Positions 7,480 through 16,941 of a DNA stretch of 64,000 bases are shown here, piece after piece. Positions within the stretch are counted from its first letter, which is position 1. Each line of letters starts with the position of its first letter. The stretch is from contig NZ_JACHLC010000003.1 of assembly GCF_014207845.1 (NCBI RefSeq), positions 1 through 64,000 of the forward strand. The letters are read 5' to 3'. Both the position numbers and the translations under genes were made by a program. The DNA comes from Chryseobacterium shigense (GTDB taxonomy: Bacteria; Bacteroidota; Bacteroidia; Flavobacteriales; Weeksellaceae). The notes beneath the pieces were generated by a model. The model was not told the DNA's origin. It was given only the letters and a program-made list of their open reading frames with translations, and did no database searches.

Positions 7480-8817
7480 ATGATGAAAAATATGACCAGA
7501 AAACTTATTGTATTCGTGTTTTTCATTTTTTCAGTGACGGGAATAGCCCAGACCTATAAAATGATCGACACCGCAGACTATTTGCAGAGGAAAGAATTTT
7601 TAAAGAGTTTTACCGGAAATAATGAGGTTTTTATTAAAAAATTAAAATCGCAGTATTCCGGAAAGACAGGCTCAGAGCTGTCTAAAATTTATAAAGAATT
7701 CGGAACTGATTTTGAAAAGCAGGTAAAAAACAAGGATTTTATTTTCAAATCTGAATTTGAAACTGAGATAAAAAGCCTGATCCAGCGTCTCAAAAAAAAT
7801 AACCCGAACATCCCTCAGGATCTGAAAATTTTAGTGGCAAGAGATAATACTCCAAATGCTTACTGCCTTGCAGACGGAACTTTTGTGATTAATATGGGGT
7901 TATACAACTGGCTTAACAACGAAGACCAGATTGCAGCGGTAATTACCCATGAGTTGGGACATAAGATTGATGAACATTCGCTTAAAACATTTTTAAGCAT
8001 CATTGAGCAGGACCAGCTGGATAAAATAACAGTTCATAATCTGAAGGAAATAACGGTAAAAAGAAGCCAGAGCCAGAACCAGAAAGCATTTGATATTCTT
8101 AAAAACCGTGCCTATAAAAAAGGAGTGGAGAGAAGAAAGCAGGAAATGCAGGCAGATTCGCTGGGCTATGTGATTTTTAAGAACAGTGATTTCAGGAAAG
8201 TTGAATACGTAAATGCTCTTCAACGCCTGCAGGATTTTGATACTATTTCTCCCCGTGAATTAAAGGTAACAACCTATAAAAAGCTTTTTGATCTTCCAAA
8301 ACAGGCTTTTAATGAAAAGTGGATGAAGAAAGAGGATTTTTCTCTGTATAATTATAATTTTTACAAAGAAAAGCTGAATAAAGATTCCCTGGCATCACAT
8401 CCCGAAATGTCCAGAAGAATTGAAAAGCTCAAAACAGTCTTCGCAGAACTGAAAACACCTGCCGGACCGGAAAAAGCTACCGAAACTTTTACAACATTGA
8501 AGAAAATGGCCAGAATGGAAATTTTGCCCAATTATTTTCACTCTGAAGATTACGGACTGGGAATTTATGCATCTATGCAGTTTTTGCAGGACGATGAAGA
8601 GGAAAAGTATTATAAAGGCTGGCTGGGGAAATGTTTTGCAAAAATATACGAGGCCCGGAAAAATTATAACCTGAACCGTTATCTTGACAGGATAGAGCCT
8701 AAAGATCAAAGTGAGAGTTATCAGCAGTTCCTGAACTTTATGTGGAATTTAAGCCTTGATGATATAAAAAATATAGCAGACTTTTACCAGAACAGCTACC
8801 CAATAAAAGAATCCTGA
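7480..8817 (+). CDS. M48-family zinc metalloprotease, exported
   Basis: 445 residues. Signal peptide about 1-23 (FFIFSVTGIAQ). Zinc motif HELGH at 157-161, with a downstream Glu in QEMQADSLGY as likely third ligand, as in the M48 (Ste24/HtpX/BepA) group. M48 proteins of the envelope often degrade misfolded proteins or assist outer-membrane assembly; that role is inference here. The C-terminal 200 residues are unassigned helices. It is a single gene ending in a strong bidirectional terminator. Confidence 0.85.
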   Translation: MMKNMTRKLIVFVFFIFSVTGIAQTYKMIDTADYLQRKEFLKSFTGNNEVFIKKLKSQYSGKTGSELSKIYKEFGTDFEKQVKNKDFIFKSEFETEIKSLIQRLKKNNPNIPQDLKILVARDNTPNAYCLADGTFVINMGLYNWLNNEDQIAAVITHELGHKIDEHSLKTFLSIIEQDQLDKITVHNLKEITVKRSQSQNQKAFDILKNRAYKKGVERRKQEMQADSLGYVIFKNSDFRKVEYVNALQRLQDFDTISPRELKVTTYKKLFDLPKQAFNEKWMKKEDFSLYNYNFYKEKLNKDSLASHPEMSRRIEKLKTVFAELKTPAGPEKATETFTTLKKMARMEILPNYFHSEDYGLGIYASMQFLQDDEEEKYYKGWLGKCFAKIYEARKNYNLNRYLDRIEPKDQSESYQQFLNFMWNLSLDDIKNIADFYQNSYPIKES

Positions 8818-8835
8818 TGCATCATCAGGATTCTT
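8807..8835. terminator. Bidirectional terminator between convergent genes
   Basis: Perfect 13-bp stem AAGAATCCTGATG / CATCAGGATTCTT with a 3-nt loop, followed by ATTTTTT on the plus strand and A/T-rich sequence on the other. It lies between the M48 gene and the stop of the minus-strand gene at 8841. Confidence 0.8.
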
Positions 8836-8840
8836 ATTTT

Positions 8841-10376
8841 TTAATAGTTCAGTTTTTCTAAACGGATCTTATTGAATTTTTCTTTTTCGTTGTACTCACG
8901 GAGGAGGATATAACCTTCTTTTCCAACATATGGTATAACGGTGTAGTTGTCTTTTTCGGAAATGGGAATGATTTCCTGTTTGAAATTCCCGTTAATAACC
9001 GTATTGATGAAAAGGTTCCATTTTTTCTGTCGGGTTACTTCATCTTTCTGATAATCGCGGTAGAAGAACACAACATCTTTTCCGCCGTTCAGGTATTGTG
9101 AGAAAAGGTAGTCGCTGTTTACCCATTTTGTTTTTTCTTTTTCAAAAACCTTGACATTTTTGATTTTGAAGTCTTTATCGGTATAAATATAAACTAAATC
9201 CGTAGTTTTGGGAGCATTGTACTGGCCGGCCGGTTTGTATTTTTCGGTAAGGATGCCCACGCTGCCGTCACTCATAAAATACATATCTTTGGTCTGAAGG
9301 TAATATCCGCTTTCTACATACCCATGACCGTCAATTTTAGGAAGGTAACCTGCAAAATCGGGTTTATAGTTAAGTGTCTTGGTATCAATGGAAAAATCTG
9401 ATTTATTAACCATTAACCTTGCAAATCCTATATCATAGTTATTGCTTCCGTAGTTTCTGCCTGTTAATACTATTTTATCATCAAATGTCTTATCGTTGTC
9501 AAGGCTGTTGCCATATCCGGAAGTAAAGCTGTCGATGAGGTCAATAGTTGTATCAGGAAGTCCTGTGATGGGTTTGTTGGCAGCGTCTTTTCCTGTTTTC
9601 ATGTCAATCACAACAAGGCTGAAAGCTTTTTTGTCATCGTCCACTTTTTTCATGATACAGTACATATAATTTTCATCCCTTTCCAGAACGGATAATGTGG
9701 AGAATACTTTTTTGTTTCCTTCCGTATTATATTTATACCTCCAAAGCTCCTTTTTATTATCATCGAATTTAATGATGCTGTTGCTGTTTATATATTTTCC
9801 ATAATCTTTGTATTCTATGGCAAAATAGCCGCCTTCCTTTACTTCTCCTACGGCAGAAACATAATTATAGCCTTTCTCTTTTTTTTCTTCACGGTTTTCC
9901 TTGCGTTGTGCTTTCCAGTTTTTAGGTTCATTGATCTCCTTGAATGTACCATCTTCAAGATAATCATAATAAACTTTTCTTTTGATGGTATTGGTTTTCG
10001 GATCTATTACCATAGAAACGGGTGTGAAAATTTCCCTGCTTTTTACCAGGGAATAATCCATCATCGAAGGTTTTAAAATAATTTGTCCTTTAAAATCTAC
10101 ATAACCGAGGTAAGATCCGGCTGTAATATCTCCTTCAAACTCTTTGTTGGCAACAGGGTTGAGGTTTTTATCCAGGATCACATATTCGAACTTCTTGGTT
10201 TTGTCACCGGTTTTCCCGTAAGAATAAAGGGATACATACCCATAAAGGTTATCTTTATCATCGAACAGGGCATTCATTCCCACATGTTCACCGGCAGCAA
10301 GGGTTGTAAGGTCCTGGGTCTGGGAATAGGACAAAGTCTGGAATAATCCAAAGAGCAGAAAATATATTTTTTTCAT
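8841..10376 (-). CDS. Exported protein of unknown function, paralogue of the next gene
   Basis: 511 residues with a signal peptide (MKKIYFLLFGLFQTLSYSQ). I do not recognise the family. The sequence has many short beta-prone stretches around D-K-N and Y/F residues, suggesting a repeated beta structure such as a propeller. It shares its start (FLLFGLxQTL), GxYNxNDK-like segments and C-terminus (EKEKFNKIRLEKLNY) with the gene at 10420. The two are 43 nt apart in the same direction and probably arose by tandem duplication. Confidence 0.7.
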   Translation of the reverse strand: MKKIYFLLFGLFQTLSYSQTQDLTTLAAGEHVGMNALFDDKDNLYGYVSLYSYGKTGDKTKKFEYVILDKNLNPVANKEFEGDITAGSYLGYVDFKGQIILKPSMMDYSLVKSREIFTPVSMVIDPKTNTIKRKVYYDYLEDGTFKEINEPKNWKAQRKENREEKKEKGYNYVSAVGEVKEGGYFAIEYKDYGKYINSNSIIKFDDNKKELWRYKYNTEGNKKVFSTLSVLERDENYMYCIMKKVDDDKKAFSLVVIDMKTGKDAANKPITGLPDTTIDLIDSFTSGYGNSLDNDKTFDDKIVLTGRNYGSNNYDIGFARLMVNKSDFSIDTKTLNYKPDFAGYLPKIDGHGYVESGYYLQTKDMYFMSDGSVGILTEKYKPAGQYNAPKTTDLVYIYTDKDFKIKNVKVFEKEKTKWVNSDYLFSQYLNGGKDVVFFYRDYQKDEVTRQKKWNLFINTVINGNFKQEIIPISEKDNYTVIPYVGKEGYILLREYNEKEKFNKIRLEKLNY

Positions 10377-10419
10377 GATTATTTTTTTTGCTGAAAATAA
10401 TAAATTAATTTGAACGATA

Positions 10420-11919
10420 TTAATAATTCAGTCTTTCCAGGCGTATTTTATTGAATTTTTCTTTTTCATTGAATTCCTGAAGGAGAATATATCCTTCTTT
10501 TGCCATATAAGGAATTGTAATATTGTTCTCTGAAGTCATTGGCAGTACTTCCTGTTTCCATTGTCCGTTGATAAAAGTATTGATAAAGAGATTCCACTTT
10601 TTTTCCCTGTTTTTCCTTTCTGTATCGGCATAGAAAAATACCATATCGTTTTTATCATTCAGGTACTGTGAAAAAAGATAGCTGCTGTTTTTCTGGGTAG
10701 GATAAACTTTAAGGTTTTTCAGTTTCATCATCGGATCAAACTGCATCATGATGATATCTGAAACCGCATTATTTTTCCTGCTTATTTTCTGAAAAATGGC
10801 AACAATATCATTATTCTTTAAAAAGCTTACGGATTTTATATCAATGTCTTTAGAGTCAAACGGCTCCTTAAGCTCTTCAATATCTTTATGACTGCTGTAC
10901 ACATCATCGAGAAGGTGAATTTCATTAAATGAAAGCTGGCTGGTACTTTTATCATAAATAAGCTTTACAAACCCTTCATTATAAAAATTAAGCGGGCCTC
11001 CGGAATATCTCAGCAATGACGTCAGTTTATCGTTTGTATTGTATTTGCCGTTTATTGCCCCGTCTACAGAGTTAAGGGTAATATAGAGATTTCTTTCATA
11101 AGGAAACGGAAGTACGGAAATTACCTTGCCTGTTTTCAGATCGAATACCATAAAATTATACTCCACAGAATCTTTCTGATATTTATACACTTTGGCAATC
11201 AGAATATCATTGTCAAAATTTACCACCTTGAAGTTAACGGAATTGTATTTATTATCCTGATCAAAGAATTTATAATCCCATACTTTTTCATTTTTGTCAT
11301 TGAAGAATTTCAGGGAAATGTCTTTAAACAAAGGCCTGTCGTATTTGTATTCAAAAATAAGCGTATGGTTATTATTAAGCCCTATGACTTCAGAGGTTAG
11401 CTGATACCCGGCAGTTTTCTTTAGATTCCTGTTGTCGTCTTTTCGTTCTCCATTTGTTTTGGAAACAGATACCGGAGTAAGATTGGTTCCGTCATACTGA
11501 AGGTTATCTTTCTTTTTGATCTGGTAATCATTAAGACTGATAATAAAATCTGAAGGAGTATAAAATGAAGTGTCAAAAGCATAATCATATGCATTGAAGG
11601 AAGGGGTAATGACTAACTGCTTTTCCGGGTTGATATAAGAATAATATTCGATAGCCGTTTCATCACTTTCAAAATTTCCGGTGGAAAGAGAATTGAGATT
11701 TTTATCAAAAATGATGTACTCTAATTTGTTCTTCTTTTTGTTGTTTTCCGTTTTCCCTAAATCATAAAGTGCAAAATAACCGAAAAGGTTTTTATCATTG
11801 TCTAAAATAGATTTTAGTCCTAAATATTTCCCGGTAGCTAAAGTAGCCAGATTCTGGGTTTGAGAAAAAAGTAAAGTCTGTACCAGACCAAACATTAGCA
11901 GGAATAATTTTTTCATCAT
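10420..11919 (-). CDS. Exported protein of unknown function, paralogue of the previous gene
   Basis: About 499 residues; start at the ATG-ATG pair 11919/11916, with a signal peptide (KKLFLLMFGLVQTLLFSQ). A TTG 15 nt upstream is less likely because it forms part of a TACTTTTG promoter box. The layout and the C-terminus EKEKFNKIRLERLNY match the gene at 8841, but the interior has diverged strongly. No catalytic motif is visible. It may be a beta-propeller-like periplasmic or surface protein. Confidence 0.7.
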   Translation of the reverse strand: MMKKLFLLMFGLVQTLLFSQTQNLATLATGKYLGLKSILDNDKNLFGYFALYDLGKTENNKKKNKLEYIIFDKNLNSLSTGNFESDETAIEYYSYINPEKQLVITPSFNAYDYAFDTSFYTPSDFIISLNDYQIKKKDNLQYDGTNLTPVSVSKTNGERKDDNRNLKKTAGYQLTSEVIGLNNNHTLIFEYKYDRPLFKDISLKFFNDKNEKVWDYKFFDQDNKYNSVNFKVVNFDNDILIAKVYKYQKDSVEYNFMVFDLKTGKVISVLPFPYERNLYITLNSVDGAINGKYNTNDKLTSLLRYSGGPLNFYNEGFVKLIYDKSTSQLSFNEIHLLDDVYSSHKDIEELKEPFDSKDIDIKSVSFLKNNDIVAIFQKISRKNNAVSDIIMMQFDPMMKLKNLKVYPTQKNSSYLFSQYLNDKNDMVFFYADTERKNREKKWNLFINTFINGQWKQEVLPMTSENNITIPYMAKEGYILLQEFNEKEKFNKIRLERLNY

Positions 11920-12026
11920 GGGTGTTTTTTGCAAAAGTAATAAATTAAGATATACACTGGAAATATTTCATTTTCCCTGTAAAAACTCAAGTAAAAAAAT
12001 ATAATAATTCTTAAGCACTAAAAGAA

Positions 12027-12092
12027 ATCTGCTTTATCTGCTAAATCTGCGAGAGAATTTTAACGCTCACAGATTTAGCAGATTTAGCAGAT
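12027..12092. repeat. Palindromic intergenic repeat built on ATCTGCTAAATCTG units
   Basis: Two 28-nt arms (12027-12054 and 12065-12092) pair with three mismatches. Each arm is itself a tandem of AGATTTAGC-like units. A related copy with AAACATCTGCT and AATCTGCGAGAG lies at 47567-47617, and weaker relatives near 21194-21316. It looks like a dispersed non-coding element. Confidence 0.6.
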
Positions 12093-12119
12093 GTTTGTGT
12101 TATATAATTACAAATTAAA

Positions 12120-12142
12120 AAAGCCCCAGATATTGGGGCTTT
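12120..12142 (-). terminator. Terminator of glyS
   Basis: 9-bp stem AAAGCCCCA / TGGGGCTTT with a 5-nt loop and flanking A and T runs, directly after the glyS stop on the minus strand. Confidence 0.8.
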
Positions 12143-12145
12143 AAT

Positions 12146-13687
12146 TTATATTTTAGAAAGTAAATTTCTGAAATTCGTTTTCTCATCAATGATCCTTCTT
12201 AATTCAGAAACGGGAACTCTTTCCTGCTGCATCGTGTCTCTGTCTCTTATGGTCACCGTATGATCGGTTAAAGAGTCGTGATCGATGGTGATACAGTATG
12301 GAGTACCGATTGCATCCTGTCTTCTGTAACGTTTTCCGATGGCGTCTTTTTCCTCATAGAATAAGTTGAAATCATATTTCAAATCATTGAAAATTTTCTC
12401 TGCATATTCTGCTAACCCGTCTTTTTTCATTAACGGAAGGATTGCCGCTTTAATTGGTGCTAATGCAGGAGGTAAAGACAATACTGTTCTTTCTGAACCG
12501 TCTTCCAGCACTTCATCTTTAAGACAGTGTGAGAAGATAGAAAGGAATAATCTGTCTAAACCTACAGATGTTTCCACCACATAAGGCACATAGTTTTCGT
12601 TTCTTTCAGGATCGAAAAACTGAAGCTTTCTTCCAGAATATTCTTCATGAGCTTTTAAATCGAAATCCGTTCTGGAGTGAATACCTTCCAATTCTTTAAA
12701 TCCAAATGGGAAATTGAATTCAATATCAGCTGCGGCATTCGCATAATGAGCCAGCTTTTCATGATCGTGGAATCTGTAGTTTTCATTACCTAATCCAAGA
12801 GCAAGGTGCCAGTTCAGACGTTTTTGCTTCCAGTTTTCGTAGAATTCAAGTTCAGTTCCCGGAGCTACAAAAAACTGCATTTCCATCTGTTCAAATTCGC
12901 GCATTCTGAAGATAAACTGTCTGGCAACAATCTCATTTCTGAATGCTTTACCAATTTGTGCAATACCAAAAGGAAGTTTATGACGTGAAGTTTTCTGTAC
13001 GTTCAAAAAGTTAACGAAGATACCCTGAGCTGTTTCCGGTCTCAGGTAAAGGTCCATTGCAGAATCTGCGGAAGCACCTAATTTAGTACCGAACATCAGG
13101 TTGAACTGTCTTACTTCCGTCCAGTTTTTAGAACCTGTATCAGGATCAGCAATTTCCAGCTCTTCAATTAAAGCTTTTACATCGGCAAGGTCTTCATTTT
13201 CAAGGGATTTTGCCAGTCTTGAAAGGATAGCTTCTCTTTTTGCCCTGTATTCAAGGATTTTTGGGTTGGTTGCTTCAAACTGAGCCTTATCAAAAGAATC
13301 TCCGAATCTTTTCGCTGCCTTTTCAATTTCCTTGTTCTCTTTATCTTCAATTTTAGCGCAGTAATCTTCCACCAAAACATCTGCTCTGAAACGTTTTTTA
13401 GAATCCTTATTATCAATCAATGGATCGTTGAAAGCGTCTACGTGGCCCGATGCCTTCCATGTGGTAGGATGCATAAGGATCGCCGAATCTATACCCACAA
13501 TATTTTCGTTAAGCTGTACCATAGCTTTCCACCAATACTGTTTGATATTGTTTTTTAATTCGGCGCCGTTCTGTCCATAGTCATAAACAGCGGATAAACC
13601 GTCATAGATCTCACTGGATGGGAAAATAAAACCATATTCTTTAGCGTGAGAAATCACTTTCTTGAAAACATCTTCTTGCTTTGCCAT
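12146..13687 (-). CDS. glyS: Glycine--tRNA ligase
   Basis: 513 residues from ATG 13687 (MAKQEDVFKK). Single-chain, class II glycyl-tRNA synthetase, charging tRNA-Gly in the cytosol. Visible signatures include the N-terminal FIFPSSEIYDGLSAVYDYGQNG, motif 2 region FRNEIVARQFIFRMREFEQMEMQFF, ETSVGLDRL (motif 3) and a C-terminal anticodon-binding domain ending with GTPYCITID. Length is normal for the homodimeric type. A TTG start 24 nt upstream is rejected because it overlaps the -7 box TATTTTTG (13709-13716). Confidence 0.95.
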   Translation of the reverse strand: MAKQEDVFKKVISHAKEYGFIFPSSEIYDGLSAVYDYGQNGAELKNNIKQYWWKAMVQLNENIVGIDSAILMHPTTWKASGHVDAFNDPLIDNKDSKKRFRADVLVEDYCAKIEDKENKEIEKAAKRFGDSFDKAQFEATNPKILEYRAKREAILSRLAKSLENEDLADVKALIEELEIADPDTGSKNWTEVRQFNLMFGTKLGASADSAMDLYLRPETAQGIFVNFLNVQKTSRHKLPFGIAQIGKAFRNEIVARQFIFRMREFEQMEMQFFVAPGTELEFYENWKQKRLNWHLALGLGNENYRFHDHEKLAHYANAAADIEFNFPFGFKELEGIHSRTDFDLKAHEEYSGRKLQFFDPERNENYVPYVVETSVGLDRLFLSIFSHCLKDEVLEDGSERTVLSLPPALAPIKAAILPLMKKDGLAEYAEKIFNDLKYDFNLFYEEKDAIGKRYRRQDAIGTPYCITIDHDSLTDHTVTIRDRDTMQQERVPVSELRRIIDEKTNFRNLLSKI

Positions 13688-13708
13688 AATTTTTTTACGT
13701 CTGATGTG

Positions 13709-13716
13709 CAAAAATA
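13709..13716 (-). promoter_or_regulatory. -7 box (TATTTTTG) of glyS
   Basis: Minus-strand TATTTTTG fits TAnnTTTG, 21 nt before the ATG at 13687, giving a leader of about 15 nt. Confidence 0.5.
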
Positions 13717-13733
13717 ATGTTTTTTATTGGGAA

Positions 13734-13934
13734 TTAATATCTGTAAGATCCTACATTGGATATTGTCATCAAAAAACATCCCCCTATACCGATGATAAAT
13801 AAAATTCCTGCAATAATGAACAGTAATATTTTTGCCGTTTTATATTGTTTTAATCTTATAAAAAAGATGTTGGTTACTGCTATAATAACAGAAATAATGA
13901 TCAATGTTACAAAAAAACCAAAATAATCTACCAT
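13734..13934 (-). CDS. Small two-helix membrane protein, unknown
   Basis: 66 residues with two hydrophobic helices (FFVTLIIISVIIAVTNIFFI and ILLFIIAGILFIIGIGGCFL) joined by a basic loop (RLKQYKTAKI). It begins with ATG and has a regular membrane-protein composition, so I consider it real. No family is recognised. Confidence 0.5.
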   Translation of the reverse strand: MVDYFGFFVTLIIISVIIAVTNIFFIRLKQYKTAKILLFIIAGILFIIGIGGCFLMTISNVGSYRY

Positions 13935-14098
13935 AGCTTTTTTATTAAGTAAAAAATAAGATATTCAGGATCAGTTTTTAATATGTTCCTTTACAAATCT
14001 AACGAATTTAATGAAAGACGAACGGATCTCTGGGAATAAATTTTCATGGATCGGCAATCCATTGTACTGCAATCAGAGCCGGATCAATCAAAAATCTC

Positions 14099-14106
14099 TA
14101 CTTTTG
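14099..14106 (+). promoter_or_regulatory. -7 box (TACTTTTG) immediately before the truC-like gene
   Basis: TACTTTTG matches TAnnTTTG and ends only 4 nt before the ATG at 14111. If transcription starts the usual 5-7 nt beyond the box, the mRNA would be leaderless or nearly so. Confidence 0.5.
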
Positions 14107-14110
14107 TCCC

Positions 14111-14806
14111 ATGTTAGAAATTCTTTATCGCGACGAGCATCTTATCGCCATCAATAAACCCAGCGGATTACTGGTTCATAAATCCTTTTATGCGGGAGAG
14201 GCAGATACTTACGCGATTCAGGAGTTGAGAAAGCAGATCGGGCAAAAAGTTTATCCGGTGCATCGTCTTGACCGAAAAACTTCGGGTGTTTTGCTGTTTA
14301 CCTTAGATAAGGAAACGCTTAGAATTATGAGCGATCGTTTTGCGGGCAGAGAAGTGGAAAAAAAGTATATCGCTATTCTCCGTGGCTGGACGAAAGATGA
14401 AGAAACTATTGATTATGATTTAATTAATGAAAATGAAGTCAGGCAGAATGCAGTCACTTATTATCGCCGTTTGCAGACTTCGGAAATAGATTTGCCCTTT
14501 TTAAAGCATCAGACTTCCAGATATTGTTTAGTGGAAGCTATTCCAGAAACGGGACGGTTTCACCAGTTGAGAAAGCATTTTAAACATATTTTACACCCAA
14601 TTTTAGGCTGTCGAAAACATGGTTGCAATAAGCAGAATAAATTATGGCTTCAAACATTTGGTATCAATAAAATGACGCTTCATGCCCATCAATTGATTTT
14701 TAATCATCCTTTTTCTAACGAAAGAATTACGGTAAATGCGACTATAGATGATGAATTTAAAAGGGTAGGAAATATTTTGAATTTAGATTTGAGTTCTTAT
14801 TCTTAA
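14111..14806 (+). CDS. truC: tRNA pseudouridine synthase, TruC type (RluA family)
   Basis: 231 residues, cytosolic. It converts a uridine to pseudouridine in RNA. The catalytic motif HRLDRKTSG is at 51-59 with Asp54 as nucleophile. Start INKPSGLLVHKS and later ETGRFHQLRKHFKHILHPILG are RluA-family signatures. The short length without an S4 domain fits TruC, which modifies U65 of tRNAs; assignment to TruC rather than another short RluA member is by length and pattern. Confidence 0.85.
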   Translation: MLEILYRDEHLIAINKPSGLLVHKSFYAGEADTYAIQELRKQIGQKVYPVHRLDRKTSGVLLFTLDKETLRIMSDRFAGREVEKKYIAILRGWTKDEETIDYDLINENEVRQNAVTYYRRLQTSEIDLPFLKHQTSRYCLVEAIPETGRFHQLRKHFKHILHPILGCRKHGCNKQNKLWLQTFGINKMTLHAHQLIFNHPFSNERITVNATIDDEFKRVGNILNLDLSSYS

Positions 14807-14936
14807 TTTTTTAAATATTCCGCTGAATTTACGGATTCAACTGTTGTTTGTGCTATTCGTGAAAGTATTTGTGAAATTTGTGTTTACATATTAAAATAAC
14901 TATCACACATCAACAAGCCATTAATTTTAAAATGAG

Positions 14937-14944
14937 TATTTTTG
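14937..14944 (+). promoter_or_regulatory. -7 box (TATTTTTG) of pyrD
   Basis: TATTTTTG fits TAnnTTTG and lies 15 nt before the pyrD ATG at 14960. No clear -33 TTG is seen. Confidence 0.45.
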
Positions 14945-14959
14945 TAAAACTTTTTTTCA

Positions 14960-15997
14960 ATGTACAAATCGCTCATTCGTCCGGTCCTTTTCAAATTTGA
15001 TCCCGAAGAAGTTCATCACTTTACTTTTTCGGTGCTTAAAAATTTTGGATTTCTCACCAAATTATTTTTCCCAAAACCCGTTGAAGATAAACGTCTGGAA
15101 AGAGAAGTTTTCGGTCTGAAATTTAAAAATCCTGTAGGACTGGCGGCCGGTTTTGATAAAAATGCAGTTTTATTTAATGAATTGGGAGATTTAGGCTTCG
15201 GATTTGTAGAAATTGGAACGGTAACACCAAAAGCCCAGGCGGGAAATCCTAAAAAAAGACTGTTCCGTTTAATTGAAGACGGAGGAATCATCAACAGAAT
15301 GGGCTTTAACAACGATGGTCTTGAAGCTGCCATTGAAAAACTGAAAGGCAATAAAGGAAAAATAATTATCGGTGGAAACATCGGAAAAAATACGGACACC
15401 ACACCGGAAAATTACACACAGGATTATCTGGATTGTTTTGAAGGCCTGCATCCTTATGTAGATTACTTTGTACTCAATGTAAGTTGTCCCAATGTAGGAA
15501 GCCACGCCAAACTGGAAGATGTGGAATACCTTCGGGAATTAATTACTGAAGTTAAGAAAATCAACCAGTCAAAATCTGTACAGAAACCAATTTTACTGAA
15601 AATAGCTCCGGATTTGAATAACAATCAGTTAGATGAAATTATTGAACTGATTGCAGAAACAAAAATTGACGGTATCGTAGTTTCCAATACTTCTGTCAAC
15701 AGAGAGGGATTGAAAACTTCCCCTGAAGTTTTAGCAGAAATCGGAAATGGCGGTTTAAGCGGGAAGCCAATTCGCGAGAGAAGTACGAAAATGATTAAAT
15801 ATCTTTCTGAAAAAAGTAACAGAACATTCCCAATCATCGGAGTAGGAGGAATTCATTCTGCAAAAGATGCCATTGAAAAACTGGACGCGGGAGCAAGTCT
15901 GGTACAGCTTTACACAGGGTTTATTTATGAAGGCCCGGAACTGATCAATGAAATCAATAAAGAACTTTTAAAAAGAGCAACCAGATTGCCAAGATAA
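14960..15997 (+). CDS. pyrD: Dihydroorotate dehydrogenase (quinone), class 2
   Basis: 345 residues. Oxidises dihydroorotate to orotate in pyrimidine synthesis, passing electrons to quinone at the inner membrane. The N-terminal amphipathic helices ([28 protein letters not shown]) are the class 2 membrane/quinone domain. FMN-barrel signatures include [20 protein letters not shown] and NVSCPNVG, with the class 2 catalytic Ser at 175. The C-terminal [27 protein letters not shown] binds the FMN phosphate. It stands alone between its own promoter and terminator. Confidence 0.95.
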   Translation: MYKSLIRPVLFKFDPEEVHHFTFSVLKNFGFLTKLFFPKPVEDKRLEREVFGLKFKNPVGLAAGFDKNAVLFNELGDLGFGFVEIGTVTPKAQAGNPKKRLFRLIEDGGIINRMGFNNDGLEAAIEKLKGNKGKIIIGGNIGKNTDTTPENYTQDYLDCFEGLHPYVDYFVLNVSCPNVGSHAKLEDVEYLRELITEVKKINQSKSVQKPILLKIAPDLNNNQLDEIIELIAETKIDGIVVSNTSVNREGLKTSPEVLAEIGNGGLSGKPIRERSTKMIKYLSEKSNRTFPIIGVGGIHSAKDAIEKLDAGASLVQLYTGFIYEGPELINEINKELLKRATRLPR

Positions 15998-16002
15998 AAT
16001 AT

Positions 16003-16026
16003 AAAGAGAGTTGAAAAGCTCTCTTT
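16003..16026. terminator. Terminator shared by pyrD and the convergent gene
   Basis: 8-bp stem AAAGAGAG / CTCTCTTT with an 8-nt loop and a T-run after it, six bases beyond the pyrD stop and just before the stop of the minus-strand gene at 16028. Confidence 0.7.
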
Positions 16027-16027
16027 T

Positions 16028-16915
16028 TTATTTTGATTTTACAACAGATGCATTTTTTACATCCACTGTAAGGGTATAAGCCGGGGAAGTGGTTGTTTTA
16101 TTGATCTTATATTTTAGTATTTTCCGGTCTTTGGATTTTGTTTCTGTTGTATCATAGATGTTTTCCAGGCAGCTTTCAGTGAGAAATTCTTCATAGCTTT
16201 TATAATTCCAGTCTTTTGTGAAGTATAAAATTCTGTAGCCTTTTTCGCCCTCACTGGCCCCGCATCTTCCACAGGCGTTAAAGTTTGAGGAATGTTCAAA
16301 ATACAGCAAGACCCGGTTTCCATTTTCTCCGGAAGCATAGGATATCAGATGATTTCCGCCATGTTTATTGATAAAATCAAATGTGTTGATCTTTTTGTTG
16401 CTGGGCAGTATCAGGTAATTGTTATAACGGTAGATCATATTATTACCTGTGAATAGTTGGGCAGGCTGAACCTTCTGATTAAGATAAAAACTTCCCGAAA
16501 TAACATTTTCTTTGGGATTATCCTGCTCAAATACAATATATTCCTTAGGAGATAATGCCGTTGCAATTTCGGCTGTTTTTTCCACTTTCTGAGGAGACGT
16601 GATCCGTTCTTTCAGCAGTTCAGAATTTTGTTTTTGCCTGTTTCCGAAATGGTATAGAGAAAGTTTTCCGTAATCATAAATACCGGTAAGGGGTATTTTT
16701 TTCTGATATTTATCATAATAATACCAGCCGTCAACAAAATACTGATACAGGCTGCAATCTGCAATACCAGCGAAATGAAGCTGCATAGTAATGGGAGCTC
16801 CTGCGATTTCACCTTTGAAGACCTGCGAAGAATCAGTCATTTCCTTAAGTTCAACTTTCTGACAGAGAAAAAATGTTAAGCTTAAGGAAAACAGTAAAGT
16901 AAAGATTTTTTTCAT
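16028..16915 (-). CDS. Exported protein of unknown function
   Basis: 295 residues with a signal peptide (FTLLFSLSLTFFLCQ). The mature part has Y/F-rich beta-prone segments (GIYDYGKLSLYHFG), a CGRCG-like motif (NACGRCGASEG), and a DV.NASVV tail. I do not recognise a family. The Cys pairs may form disulfides or bind metal. It is separated from the DUF445 gene by 26 nt and may be co-transcribed. Confidence 0.65.
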   Translation of the reverse strand: MKKIFTLLFSLSLTFFLCQKVELKEMTDSSQVFKGEIAGAPITMQLHFAGIADCSLYQYFVDGWYYYDKYQKKIPLTGIYDYGKLSLYHFGNRQKQNSELLKERITSPQKVEKTAEIATALSPKEYIVFEQDNPKENVISGSFYLNQKVQPAQLFTGNNMIYRYNNYLILPSNKKINTFDFINKHGGNHLISYASGENGNRVLLYFEHSSNFNACGRCGASEGEKGYRILYFTKDWNYKSYEEFLTESCLENIYDTTETKSKDRKILKYKINKTTTSPAYTLTVDVKNASVVKSK

Positions 16916-16941
16916 GGTTAGGGTATAGTTTTTTTAGTTTT

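Noticed and set aside
13960..14098. Possible tRNA or structured RNA before truC
   Set aside because: No cloverleaf with a T-arm GTTCRA-like sequence or CCA end could be formed.
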